Below the pieces are notes generated by a model that did not search any database, had not been told where the DNA came from, and saw nothing but the letters and a program-made list of their open reading frames with translations. The translations under genes were made by a program, and so were the position numbers. Below are positions 49,318 through 58,387 of a DNA stretch of 64,000 nt, piece after piece (positions within the stretch are counted from its first letter, which is position 1; each line of letters begins with the position of its first letter). Source of the DNA: Streptomyces agglomeratus (GTDB lineage Bacteria; Actinomycetota; Actinomycetes; Streptomycetales; Streptomycetaceae); the NCBI RefSeq assembly GCF_001746415.1, contig NZ_MEHJ01000001.1:1489001-1553000 (forward strand). The letters run 5' to 3'.

Positions 49318-51000
49318 ATGCCCGACAACAGCCAGGAACTCATCTCCGGTGGGCATTTGGTCGCCAAGGCGCTCAAGGCAGAAGGGGTCGACCGCATCTA
49401 CACCCTCTGCGGTGGCCACATCATCGACATCTACGACGGCTGCGTCGACGAGGGCATCGATGTCATCGACGTACGCCACGAGCAGGTCGCCGCCCACGCC
49501 GCCGACGGCTACGCCCGCATCACCGGAAAGCCGGGGTGCGCCGTCGTCACCGCCGGCCCCGGCACGACCGACGCCGTCACCGGAGTCGCCAACGCCTTCC
49601 GCGCCGAGTCGCCCATGCTGCTGATCGGCGGCCAGGGCGCCCACACCCAGCACAAGATGGGGTCCCTCCAGGACCTGCCGCACGTCGACATGATGGCGCC
49701 GATCACGAAGTTCTCCGCGACCGTGCCGGACACCGCGCGGGCCGCCGACATGGTGTCCATGGCGTTCCGCGAGTGCTACCACGGCGCCCCCGGGCCCTCC
49801 TTCCTAGAGATCCCGCGCGACGTGCTCGACGCGAAGGTGCCCGTCACCGCGGCGCGGGTGCCTCAGGCCGGGCAGTACCGCGCCTCGACGCGCGCCGCCG
49901 GTGACCCCGACGAGGTCGAGAAGCTGGCCGATCTGTTCGTACACGCGGAGAAGCCGGCGATCCTGCTCGGCAGCCAGGTCTGGACGACGCGCGCGACGGA
50001 CGCGGCGACCGAGCTCGTACGCACGCTCAACGTGCCGGCGTACATGAACGGCGCGGGACGCGGCACGCTGCCACCCGGCGACCCGCACCACTTCCAGCTC
50101 TCCCGCCGCTACGCCTTCGCGGGCGCCGACCTCATCGTCATCGTCGGCACGCCCTTCGACTTCCGCATGGGGTACGGGAAGCGGCTCTCGCCCACCGCCA
50201 CCGTCGTGCAGATCGACCTCGACTACCGGACCGTCGGCAAGAACAGGGACATCGACCTGGGGATCGTGGGAGATCCCGGGCTGATCCTGAAGTCCGTCAC
50301 CCAGGCGGCGTCCGGCCGGCTCAACGGCGGCTCCGTCGGGCGCAAGGCGTGGCTGGAGGAACTGCGTACGGCGGAGCAGGCGGCCATCGACAAGCGCCTG
50401 CCGCACCTGAAGTCCGATGCCTCGCCCATTCACCCGTACCGCCTGGTGAGCGAGATCAACGACTTCCTGACCGAGGACTCGGTCTACATCGGGGACGGCG
50501 GCGACATCGTCACCTTCTCCGGACAGGTCGTCCAGCCCCGCTCCCCCGGCCACTGGATGGACCCCGGCCCGCTCGGCACGCTCGGCGTCGGGGTGCCGTT
50601 CGTCCTCGCCGCGAAGCAGGCGCGGCCGGACAAGGAGGTCGTGGCGCTCTTCGGGGACGGCGCGTTCTCGCTGACCGGCTGGGACTTCGAGACGCTGGTG
50701 CGCTACAACCTGCCCTTCGTCGGGATCGTCGGCAACAACTCGTCGATGAACCAGATCCGTTACGGCCAGAAGGCCAAGTACGGCGACGAGCGCGAGCGGG
50801 TCGGCAACACCCTCGGCGACGTCCACTACGACAAGTTCGCGCAGATGCTCGGCGGTTACGGCGAAGAGGTCCGCGACCCCGCCGACATCGCGCCCGCGCT
50901 GCGCCGCGCCCGCGAGTCCGGTCTGCCGTCGCTGATCAACGTGTGGCTGGACCCGGACGTGTACGCCCCCGGAACCATGAACCAGACCATGTACAAGTGA
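49318..51000 (+). CDS. Thiamine diphosphate-dependent enzyme, probable oxalyl-CoA decarboxylase or 2-hydroxyacyl-CoA lyase
   Basis: A 560-residue TPP enzyme of the acetolactate synthase/oxalyl-CoA decarboxylase superfamily. The catalytic Glu55 is in [16 protein letters not shown], and the TPP-binding motif runs from [13 protein letters not shown] to VGNNSSMN in the C-terminal domain, with the central ADP-like domain between. Active-site sequence after the NN is SSMNQIRYG and not the GIYRG usual in oxalyl-CoA decarboxylases, so the exact reaction is uncertain. Genes for formyl-CoA transferase and an oxalate/formate-type antiporter follow, which points to decarboxylation of oxalyl-CoA to formyl-CoA. 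ATG 49318 has AAGGGA upstream. Confidence 0.8.
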   Translation: MPDNSQELISGGHLVAKALKAEGVDRIYTLCGGHIIDIYDGCVDEGIDVIDVRHEQVAAHAADGYARITGKPGCAVVTAGPGTTDAVTGVANAFRAESPMLLIGGQGAHTQHKMGSLQDLPHVDMMAPITKFSATVPDTARAADMVSMAFRECYHGAPGPSFLEIPRDVLDAKVPVTAARVPQAGQYRASTRAAGDPDEVEKLADLFVHAEKPAILLGSQVWTTRATDAATELVRTLNVPAYMNGAGRGTLPPGDPHHFQLSRRYAFAGADLIVIVGTPFDFRMGYGKRLSPTATVVQIDLDYRTVGKNRDIDLGIVGDPGLILKSVTQAASGRLNGGSVGRKAWLEELRTAEQAAIDKRLPHLKSDASPIHPYRLVSEINDFLTEDSVYIGDGGDIVTFSGQVVQPRSPGHWMDPGPLGTLGVGVPFVLAAKQARPDKEVVALFGDGAFSLTGWDFETLVRYNLPFVGIVGNNSSMNQIRYGQKAKYGDERERVGNTLGDVHYDKFAQMLGGYGEEVRDPADIAPALRRARESGLPSLINVWLDPDVYAPGTMNQTMYK

Positions 51001-51016
51001 CGGAGGCCAGTCAGCC

Positions 51017-52246
51017 ATGAGCAAGGCTCTGGAGGGCGTGCGCGTCCTCGACATGACCCACGTACAGTCCGGCCCCTCCGCCACCCAGCTCCTCGGCTGG
51101 CTCGGCGCGGACGTCGTGAAGCTGGAGGCGCCGACCGGCGACATCACGCGCAAGCAGCTGCGTGATCTGCCGGACGTCGACTCCCTCTACTTCACGATGC
51201 TCAACTGCAACAAGCGCAGCATCACCCTCAACACCAAGACCGAGCGCGGCAAGGAGATCCTGACGGAGCTCATCCGGCGCTCCGACGTGATGGTGGAGAA
51301 CTTCGGGCCTGGCGCCGTCGACCGGATGGGCTTCACCTGGGAGCGCATCCAGGAGATCAACCCGCGCCTCGTCTACGCCTCGATCAAGGGCTTCGGAGAG
51401 GGCCCGTACACGAACTTCAAGGCGTACGAGGTCGTCGCCCAGGCGATGGGCGGGTCCATGGCGACCACCGGCTTCGAGGACGGCCCTCCGCTGGCCACCG
51501 GGGCGCAGATAGGGGACTCGGGGACGGGGATCCACGCCGTCGCCGGCATCCTCGCCGCGCTCTTCCAGCGGGAGAACACCGGGCGCGGCCAGCGCGTCAA
51601 CGTCGCCATGCAGCACGCTGTGCTGAACCTGTGCCGCGTGAAGCTGCGCGACCAGCAGCGCCTCGCGCACGGGCCGCTCGCCGAGTATCCGAACGACGAC
51701 TTCGGTGACGAGGTGCCGCGCAGCGGCAACGCGAGCGGCGGCGGGCAGCCGGGGTGGGCGGTCAAGTGCGCTCCGGGCGGTCCCAACGACTACGTGTACG
51801 TCATCGTCCAGCCCGTCGGCTGGGGACCGCTCGCCGGGCTGATCGGCCGGCCCGAGCTGGCGGACGACCCCGGGTGGGCGACCCCGGCGGACCGGCTGCC
51901 CAAGCTCGGCAAGATGTTCCAGCTCATCGAGGAGTGGTCCTCGACGCTGCCCAAGTGGGAGGTGCTGGAGCGGCTCAACGCCCACAACATCCCGTGCGGG
52001 CCGATCCTGTCCACCAAGGAGATCTTCGAGGACGCGTCGCTCGCCGCGAACGAGATGGTCGTCCGGGTCGAGCACCCCGAGCGCGGTGTCTTCACCACCG
52101 TCGGCAACCCCATCAAGCTGTCCGACTCCCCCTTCGAGGTGGTCACCTCACCGCTGCTCGGTGAGCACAACGCGCAGGTGTACGTCGGTGAGCTGGGCCT
52201 CGGCGACGAGGAGCTGCGGCTGCTCAAGACGAACGGAGTGATCTGA
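51017..52246 (+). CDS. frc: Formyl-CoA:oxalate CoA-transferase
   Basis: A 409-residue class III CoA-transferase moving CoA from formyl-CoA to oxalate. It is closely similar, in my recollection, to the enzymes of Oxalobacter and E. coli (YfdW): [14 protein letters not shown] at the start, catalytic Asp167 in QIGDSGTG, and the mobile Gly loop ASGGGQPGW near residue 240. All these are intact. It starts 16 bases after the TPP-enzyme gene with ACGGAGG upstream. Together the two enzymes can turn oxalate into formate and CO2. Confidence 0.93.
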   Translation: MSKALEGVRVLDMTHVQSGPSATQLLGWLGADVVKLEAPTGDITRKQLRDLPDVDSLYFTMLNCNKRSITLNTKTERGKEILTELIRRSDVMVENFGPGAVDRMGFTWERIQEINPRLVYASIKGFGEGPYTNFKAYEVVAQAMGGSMATTGFEDGPPLATGAQIGDSGTGIHAVAGILAALFQRENTGRGQRVNVAMQHAVLNLCRVKLRDQQRLAHGPLAEYPNDDFGDEVPRSGNASGGGQPGWAVKCAPGGPNDYVYVIVQPVGWGPLAGLIGRPELADDPGWATPADRLPKLGKMFQLIEEWSSTLPKWEVLERLNAHNIPCGPILSTKEIFEDASLAANEMVVRVEHPERGVFTTVGNPIKLSDSPFEVVTSPLLGEHNAQVYVGELGLGDEELRLLKTNGVI

Positions 52247-54393
52247 TGGCGTCCCGTCACGACACCGCCGCCGTGCGCGCCGTGCTCGACGCGGCGGCCG
52301 CCGAGGGCCGCGGCGCGCTGACCGCCCCCGAGGCCAAGCGGATCGCCGACGCGTACGGCATCCCCGTCCCGGCGGAGGCGCTCGCCGAGACCGTGGACGA
52401 CGCCGTCGCCTTCGCCGCCCGGATCGGGTTCCCGGTGGCGCTCAAGATCGTCTCCCCGGAGATCACGCACAAGACGGACGCGGGCGGGGTGCGGACCGGG
52501 CTGACGTCGCCGAGCGAGGTGCGGGCGACGTTCACGGAGATCGTGGCCAACGCCCGTAGTTACGATCCGCGGGCGCGCATCCGGGGTGTCCAGGTGCAGC
52601 AGATGGTGCCGGCGGGGCAGGAGGTCATCGTCGGGGCGGTCACCGATCCGACCTTCGGGAAGATCGTGGCGTTCGGGCTCGGCGGGGTGCTCGTGGAGGT
52701 GCTGAAGGACATCACCTTCCGGCTCGCCCCGGCGTCCGAGGCCGACGCGCTGTCCATGCTCGACTCGATCCGGGCCGCCGAGATCCTGCGCGGCGTACGG
52801 GGCGGGGCGGCCGTGGACCGTACGGCGCTCGCGGAGCTCGTCGTGCGGGTGTCCGAACTGGCCGCCGACTTCCCGCAGATCGCGGAGGTCGACCTCAACC
52901 CGGTGTTCGCGACGGCGGACGGGGTGATGGCGGCGGACGTCCGCATCCTGCTCGGCGGCCCCTCCCCCGCGCCCCGGCGTCGGTACAGCCGGGAGGAGAT
53001 CCTGACCTCGATGCGGCGGCTGATGCAGCCCCGGTCGGTGGCGGTCGTCGGCGCCTCCAACGAGGCGGGCAAAATCGGCAATTCGGTGATGCGCAACCTC
53101 GTCGACGGCGGCTTTCCCGGCGAGATCCATCCGGTGAACCCCCGGGCCGATGACATCGTGGGCCGCAAGGCGTACAAGAGTGTCACGGACGTTCCCGGTG
53201 AGGTGGATGTGGCGGTCTTCGCGATCCCCGCCAAGTTCGTCGCGGCGGCGCTGGAGGAGGTGGGGCGCAAGGGAATCCCCAATGCCGTGCTCATCCCGTC
53301 GGGGTTCGCCGAGACCGGCGAGCACGCCCTCCAGGCGGAGATCGTGGCCATAGCGGAGCGGTACGGCGTGCGCCTGCTGGGGCCGAACATCTACGGCTAC
53401 TACTCCACCTGGCAGGACCTGTGCGCGACCTTCTGCACTCCGTACGACGTCAAGGGCGGGGTGGCGCTGTCCTCCCAGTCGGGCGGCATCGGGATGGCGA
53501 TCCTCGGGTTCGCCCGTACGACGAAGACCGGTGTCTCGGCGATCGTCGGGCTCGGCAACAAGTCGGACCTCGACGAGGACGACCTGCTGACCTGGTTCGG
53601 CGAGGACCCCAACACCACGTGCATCGCCATGCACCTGGAGGACCTGAAGGACGGCCGGGCCTTCGTCGAGGCGGCGCGGGCGACCGTACGGAAGAAACCG
53701 ATCGTGGTGCTCAAGGCGGGCCGTACGAGCGCGGGCGCGAAGGCGGCCGGCTCGCACACGGGGGCGCTGGCCGGTGACGACGCGGTGTACGAGGACATCC
53801 TGCGGCAGGCCGGGGTGATCAGGGCGCCCGGTCTGAACGAGATGCTGGAGTACGCGCGGGCGCTGCCCGTCCTGCCGGTGCCCCGGGGCGACAACGTCGT
53901 GATCATCACGGGCGCGGGCGGGTCCGGCGTACTGCTCTCGGACGCGATCGTCGACAACGGCATGTCGCTGATGGAGATCCCGGACGACCTGGACGCGGCG
54001 TTCAAAGCATTCATCCCGCCCTTCGGGGCGGCCGGCAACCCCATCGACATCACGGGTGGCGAACCCCCTTCGACGTACGAGGCGACCATCCGGCTCGGGA
54101 TGGAGGACCCGCGCATCCACGCGCTGGTGCTCGGCTACTGGCACACGATCGTCACGCCGCCGATGGTCTTCGCCGAGCTGACGGCGCGGGTGGTGGAGGA
54201 GTTCCGGGCGCGGGGCGTCGAGAAGCCGGTGGTGGCGTCGCTGGCCGGTGACGTGGAGGTGGAGGAGGCCTGCGCGTACCTCTACGAGCGGGGTGTCGTG
54301 GCGTATCCGTACACGACGGAGAGGCCGGTGGAGGTGCTGGGCGCCAAGTACCGGTGGGCGCGCGCGGCGGGTCTTCTGGGGGGCGGTCGATGA
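52246..54393 (+). CDS. ADP-forming acyl-CoA synthetase (acetate-CoA ligase family)
   Basis: A 715-residue fused ADP-forming acyl-CoA synthetase. Unusually for fused forms, the ATP-grasp part comes first (residues about 20-230, with KIVSPEITHKTDAGGV) and the CoA-binding/ligase part follows (from about 250, SVAVVGASNEAGKIGN), with SHTGALAG near residue 505 in the phosphohistidine-loop region. It makes or uses an acyl-CoA with ATP; oxalate, formate or acetate are candidate acids. The ATG shares one base with the frc stop (TGATG), so it belongs to the oxalate unit and may prime the cycle by making the first acyl-CoA. Confidence 0.85.
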   Translation: MASRHDTAAVRAVLDAAAAEGRGALTAPEAKRIADAYGIPVPAEALAETVDDAVAFAARIGFPVALKIVSPEITHKTDAGGVRTGLTSPSEVRATFTEIVANARSYDPRARIRGVQVQQMVPAGQEVIVGAVTDPTFGKIVAFGLGGVLVEVLKDITFRLAPASEADALSMLDSIRAAEILRGVRGGAAVDRTALAELVVRVSELAADFPQIAEVDLNPVFATADGVMAADVRILLGGPSPAPRRRYSREEILTSMRRLMQPRSVAVVGASNEAGKIGNSVMRNLVDGGFPGEIHPVNPRADDIVGRKAYKSVTDVPGEVDVAVFAIPAKFVAAALEEVGRKGIPNAVLIPSGFAETGEHALQAEIVAIAERYGVRLLGPNIYGYYSTWQDLCATFCTPYDVKGGVALSSQSGGIGMAILGFARTTKTGVSAIVGLGNKSDLDEDDLLTWFGEDPNTTCIAMHLEDLKDGRAFVEAARATVRKKPIVVLKAGRTSAGAKAAGSHTGALAGDDAVYEDILRQAGVIRAPGLNEMLEYARALPVLPVPRGDNVVIITGAGGSGVLLSDAIVDNGMSLMEIPDDLDAAFKAFIPPFGAAGNPIDITGGEPPSTYEATIRLGMEDPRIHALVLGYWHTIVTPPMVFAELTARVVEEFRARGVEKPVVASLAGDVEVEEACAYLYERGVVAYPYTTERPVEVLGAKYRWARAAGLLGGGR

Positions 54394-54511
54394 GCTGAGC
54401 AGCGGAGCGGACCACGGGGCCGGCGGCGGTCGCCCGCCGCGCGGCCCCGGCACGAAGAGAACGGACAGGGGGCGCTGCCCAGGCTTCTTCGACGCAAGGG
54501 GTTCGATCGAC

Positions 54512-55900
54512 ATGGCGACAACAGACATCTCATCGTCCGTCCCGTACCGGGAGGTGACAGACGCGAACGGCCGGATGTACCGGCTGGGCGAGACCGACGT
54601 GGACATCATGGGCCGCCCGCGCAAGTGGATGGTCATCCTGCCGTGGGTGGGCATGATGGGCATCAGCTCGGCGGAGTACGCGTTCGCGTCCGCCGAGGAC
54701 ACCCTGCACACCGCGCACGGGTGGGGCAGCCAGCACATCTTCTGGATGCTCGGCGTGTGGGTGTTCTTCCAGGCGGCGGTCGCCTTCCCGGCCGGGAAGC
54801 TGCGGGAGAGCGGGAAGCTGCCGGCCCGGTGGGCGATGATGCTGGGCGCGCTGGGGACCCTGCTCGGCTATCTGTCGCTGGCCTTCGCGCCGCATGTGGT
54901 CGTGGCGTACGTCGGCTTCGGCATGTTCAGCGGCATGGGCGCGGGCATGGTCTACGCGACCTGCGTGAACATGGTCGGCAAGTGGTATCCGGAGCGCAAG
55001 GGCGGCAAGACGGGCTTCGTCAACGGTGGTTTCGCGTACGGCTCGGTGCCGTTCGTGTTCCTCTTCACCGGCTACATGGACCTGACGAACTTCCGCTGGG
55101 TGCTGGTGTCGGTCGGGCTGTTCCTGGCGGCGACGGTGGCGTGCGCCGGGTACTTCTTCCAGGACCCGCCGAAGAACTGGTGGCCCGCCGACATCGACCC
55201 GCTGCGCAAGCCGGACGACCCGCGGGCGCGGCGCGCGCTGGAGAAGAACCCTCCGGCCGTCAAGCAGTACACGCCGAGGGAGGCGTGGCAGACGGGTCGC
55301 GTGGGCCTGATGTGGTTCTGCCTGCTGTGTACGTCGGGTGTGAACATCTTCGGCATCGCCTTCCAGGTGCCGTTCGGTGACGAGGCCGGCTTCGCGGGCG
55401 GCATCGTGGCCACGGCCATGTCCCTGAAGGCGATCGTGAACGGCACCGGGCGCGGGGTGATCGGCTGGCTGTCCGACCGGTACGGCCGCAAGCAGTGCCT
55501 GATCTTCGTCTGCGTCGTACTGGGGCTCTCCCAGTACGGGATCCTCTTCTCCGGGAACATCGGGAACCTGCCGCTGTTCCTGCTGTTCTCCAGCATCTCA
55601 GGGTTCGGCGGCGGCGCGATCTTCCCGATGTTCGCGGCGATGACGGCGGACTACTTCGGCGAGAACAACAATGCCTCCAACTACGGGCTCGTCTACAGCT
55701 CCAAGCTGGTGTCCGGTCTGCTCGGGTCCGGCATGGGCGCCGTCGTCGTGGGCGCCTGGGGGTACGGCGGAGCCTTCGTGCTGGCGGGGTCGATCTCCCT
55801 GTTCGCGGGCTTCATCGCGCTCTTCCTGCACCCGCCGGGGCGGCTGCGGGCCCGGCACATCGAGCCGAACCCGCAGCCGATCAGCCGCGACGCGATCTGA
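54512..55900 (+). CDS. OFA family MFS transporter (oxalate/formate antiporter type)
   Basis: A 462-residue MFS protein with about 12 membrane segments. The N-terminus (RKWMVILPWVGMMGISSAEYAF) and the loop motif RGVIGWLSDRYGRKQ fit the oxalate/formate antiporter family, although assignment to oxalate itself rests on the neighbouring frc and TPP-enzyme genes. It would bring in oxalate and export formate. ATG 54512 is chosen because it begins the conserved N-terminus; the 118-base gap after the synthetase gene is G-rich and without a terminator. Confidence 0.85.
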   Translation: MATTDISSSVPYREVTDANGRMYRLGETDVDIMGRPRKWMVILPWVGMMGISSAEYAFASAEDTLHTAHGWGSQHIFWMLGVWVFFQAAVAFPAGKLRESGKLPARWAMMLGALGTLLGYLSLAFAPHVVVAYVGFGMFSGMGAGMVYATCVNMVGKWYPERKGGKTGFVNGGFAYGSVPFVFLFTGYMDLTNFRWVLVSVGLFLAATVACAGYFFQDPPKNWWPADIDPLRKPDDPRARRALEKNPPAVKQYTPREAWQTGRVGLMWFCLLCTSGVNIFGIAFQVPFGDEAGFAGGIVATAMSLKAIVNGTGRGVIGWLSDRYGRKQCLIFVCVVLGLSQYGILFSGNIGNLPLFLLFSSISGFGGGAIFPMFAAMTADYFGENNNASNYGLVYSSKLVSGLLGSGMGAVVVGAWGYGGAFVLAGSISLFAGFIALFLHPPGRLRARHIEPNPQPISRDAI

Positions 55901-55914
55901 TGCCTCTGCCGCTC

Positions 55915-56955
55915 TCAGCAGTCCTTTTCGCGCAGTGAGTGCAGGTGGGCGCTGGACTTGCGGGCGAAGGCGAACGACTCGACGGGGTTGTCGTGTTCCG
56001 CCTGCCAGTGGTGGTCACGACGCCCGCCGCGGGTCTTCGACACCGCCGAGATGAACCGCTGGTAGTCGATGTCTCCGTCCCCGACGTCCACCATCCGGTA
56101 GCCGTCGCGGGCGGATGCGTCGTGTTCGCCGTCCTTGACGTGGAACAGCGGGTAGCGGTCGGGTTGCTTCAGTACGTAGTCGAGGGGGTCGAAGGGCGCC
56201 GGGGTGCCGTCGGCGCGCCTGCCGAACCGGAACTGGGCGGCGTACGCCCAGTAGATGTCCATCTCCAGGTAGACGAGGTCGGGGTCGGTCTCGGCGAGGA
56301 GCACGTCGTAGAGGCGGACGTCGGGCCGGTCGGTCGCGAAGGAGAACTCCTCGGCGTGGTTGTGCTGGTAGAACTTCATGCCGCGCGCCCTGGCCGCCGC
56401 GCCGTAGGTGTTGAAGTCCTCGGCGGCCCGCTTCCAGCCGTCGACGGTCGCGCCGTAGCGCCAGGGGCCGGACGCGGTGCCGATGTGCTTGAGGCCGAGG
56501 GCCTGGGCGTCGTCGAGGACCTTGGTGAGGTTCTGGGCGAAGGTGTACGCGCCGGGGTTGCCGTCGGAGTAGTAGCCGACGTGGCTGCCTATGCCGCGCA
56601 GGCCGTGGTCCCGGGTGAGCTTGCGGAGCTGGGCCAGGGTGATGGCGCCGGCGGAGCCCTGGGTGTAGCCGGCGTACTCGACCTCGTCGTAGCCGAAGCG
56701 CTCCAGCTCGGCGAAGACCTTCGCGAAGCCGAGGGTGGAGACCTTGTCGCGCAGGGAGTAGAGCTGGATGCCGAGGCGGCCGGGGGGCAGGACGGGCCGT
56801 CCCCGGCCGTTGCTCCGCGCCGTGGCGGTGGGCGCCGTGGCTCCGAGGAGGGCCGCGGCGGTGGCCCCGGCGGCCACGCCGAGCATGCCTCGCCTGGAGA
56901 GCTTGCGGGTGAGTTCGGGGTCGGCGGTGGTGGTCTTGCGGCTCATGGGTCGCAC
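55915..56955 (-). CDS. Tat-exported sugar phosphate isomerase/epimerase-like protein
   Basis: A 346-residue TIM-barrel protein of the AP-endonuclease 2/xylose-isomerase-like group. The N-terminus has a twin-arginine motif (LSRRGMLGV, residues 19-27) and a hydrophobic segment, so it should be exported folded. The barrel starts with LGIQLYSLRD; metal-ligand candidates are in HNHAEEF, EMDIYWA and HVKDGEHD. The GTG at 56955 has AGGAG eight bases upstream; ATG 56946 is the alternative. It lies 28 bases after the EboF-type gene and is probably the last gene of the operon. Activity is unknown; the family ranges from isomerases to 3-keto-glucoside enzymes. Confidence 0.8.
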   Translation of the reverse strand: MRPMSRKTTTADPELTRKLSRRGMLGVAAGATAAALLGATAPTATARSNGRGRPVLPPGRLGIQLYSLRDKVSTLGFAKVFAELERFGYDEVEYAGYTQGSAGAITLAQLRKLTRDHGLRGIGSHVGYYSDGNPGAYTFAQNLTKVLDDAQALGLKHIGTASGPWRYGATVDGWKRAAEDFNTYGAAARARGMKFYQHNHAEEFSFATDRPDVRLYDVLLAETDPDLVYLEMDIYWAYAAQFRFGRRADGTPAPFDPLDYVLKQPDRYPLFHVKDGEHDASARDGYRMVDVGDGDIDYQRFISAVSKTRGGRRDHHWQAEHDNPVESFAFARKSSAHLHSLREKDC

Positions 56956-56983
56956 GGGTGGAACTCCTTTGTCAGGGCTCTTG

Positions 56984-58387
56984 TCAGTGCAGTCCGGCAA
57001 GCTGGAGGAGCAGGGCTTTCACATCGGTGGCCGCTACGCGGCCGTCGACGGCGCGGGGGGTGGAGCACAGGATGAGCGGACCTTCGTCGTCGCTCTCGGG
57101 GAGGCGGCCGTGGCTGCCACGGACAGGTGAGGGGTCGAGGGGCACGACCGCCATGCGGTAGCGCATGCCGAGCTTCTTGCGGGCGAGTGCCGTGGCCGCC
57201 TTGACGCGTACGTACGGATCGAGGGGGTCCATGAAGAGTTCGACGGGGTCGTAGCCGGGTTTGCGGTGGATCTCGACGAGCTGGGCGAAGTCCGGGGCCT
57301 TGGCGTCGTCGAGCCAGTAGTAGTACGTGAACCAGGCGTCCGCCTCGGCCACGGCGACGAGCTCACCGGAGCGGGGGTGGTCGAGGCCGTGGCTCTTCTT
57401 GCCCTCGTCGTCGAGGAGTTCGGCGACGCCTTCGAGGCCGGCGAGAGCGGCGCGGGCGGCTTCGAGATCTTCGGGGCGGCGGACGTAGACGTGCGCGAGC
57501 TGGTGGTCGGCCACGGCGAACGCCCGGGAGGTCATGGGGTCCAGGTACTCCATGCCGTCCTGGGTGTGGACCTCGACGAGGCCGGCGCGGCGCAGGGCGC
57601 GGTTGATGTCGACCGGCCGCGAGACGCGGGTGATGCCGTACTCGGAGAGCGCCACGACCGTGCGGCCCTCGGCGCTCGCGTCGTCGAGCAGCGGTGCGAG
57701 GGCGGCGTCGAGGTCGGCTGCCGCGCGGTGGGCGCGGGGGTCGTCGGGGCCGTAGCGCTGGAGGTCGTAGTCGAGGTGCGGGAGGTAGCACAGGGCCAGG
57801 TCGGGGTGGCGGGTGCGCAGAATGTGGCGGGTGGCGTCGATGATCCACCGGGAGGAGACGAGGTCGGCGCCGGGGCCCCAGAAGTGGAAGAGGGGGAACG
57901 TGCCGAACCGGTCGGTGAGTTCGTCGTGGAGGGCCGGGGGCCGGGTGTAGCAGTCGGGTTCCTTGCGGCCGTCGGCGTAGTAGACAGGGCGTGGGGTGAC
58001 GGTGTAGTCGGTGTCGGCGCCCATCGCGTACCACCAGCAGATGTTGGCGACGGTGTATCCGGGGTGGGCGCGGCGGGCGGCGTCCCAGATCTTGTCGCCG
58101 GCGACGAGGCCGTTGTGCTGGCGCCACAGGAGTACTTCGCCGAGCTCGCGGAAGTACCAGCCGTTGCCGACGATGCCGTGCTCGGCGGGGGTGGTGCCGG
58201 TGAGGAAGGTCGACTGGGCGGCGCAGGTGACGGCGGGCAGGACGGTGCCGAGGGGGGCCTGGGAGCCGGACCGGGCGAGCCGCCCGAGACGCGGCATGTG
58301 GGCGAGCAGCCGCGGGGTCAGGCCGACGACGTCCAGGACGAGCAGGGGCGTGGGGCCGCCGCCGGTGGTGGTGCGTGTCTCGGTCAC
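56984..58387 (-). CDS. eboF: Nucleotide pyrophosphatase/phosphodiesterase-type protein (EboF-like)
   Basis: A 467-residue alkaline-phosphatase-superfamily protein. The N-terminal LLVLDVVGLTP and the nucleophile region LPAVTCAAQSTFLTG (Thr/Ser) are like nucleotide pyrophosphatases, and DYDLQRYGPD supplies metal ligands. The later motif where the superfamily has SDHG reads LSEYGITRV, as I recall is characteristic of EboF. A conserved AFAVADHQLAHVYV follows. Start GTG 58387 has AAGGAG and overlaps the eboE stop by four bases. In the ebo cluster of cyanobacteria the proteins help export a scytonemin precursor; the substrate in this organism is unknown. Confidence 0.78.
   Translation of the reverse strand: MTETRTTTGGGPTPLLVLDVVGLTPRLLAHMPRLGRLARSGSQAPLGTVLPAVTCAAQSTFLTGTTPAEHGIVGNGWYFRELGEVLLWRQHNGLVAGDKIWDAARRAHPGYTVANICWWYAMGADTDYTVTPRPVYYADGRKEPDCYTRPPALHDELTDRFGTFPLFHFWGPGADLVSSRWIIDATRHILRTRHPDLALCYLPHLDYDLQRYGPDDPRAHRAAADLDAALAPLLDDASAEGRTVVALSEYGITRVSRPVDINRALRRAGLVEVHTQDGMEYLDPMTSRAFAVADHQLAHVYVRRPEDLEAARAALAGLEGVAELLDDEGKKSHGLDHPRSGELVAVAEADAWFTYYYWLDDAKAPDFAQLVEIHRKPGYDPVELFMDPLDPYVRVKAATALARKKLGMRYRMAVVPLDPSPVRGSHGRLPESDDEGPLILCSTPRAVDGRVAATDVKALLLQLAGLH

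Noticed and set aside
55915..56955. Second xylose isomerase
   Set aside because: The fold is similar, but the metal-site sequence and Tat signal differ from xylA; only a general isomerase-like call is justified.
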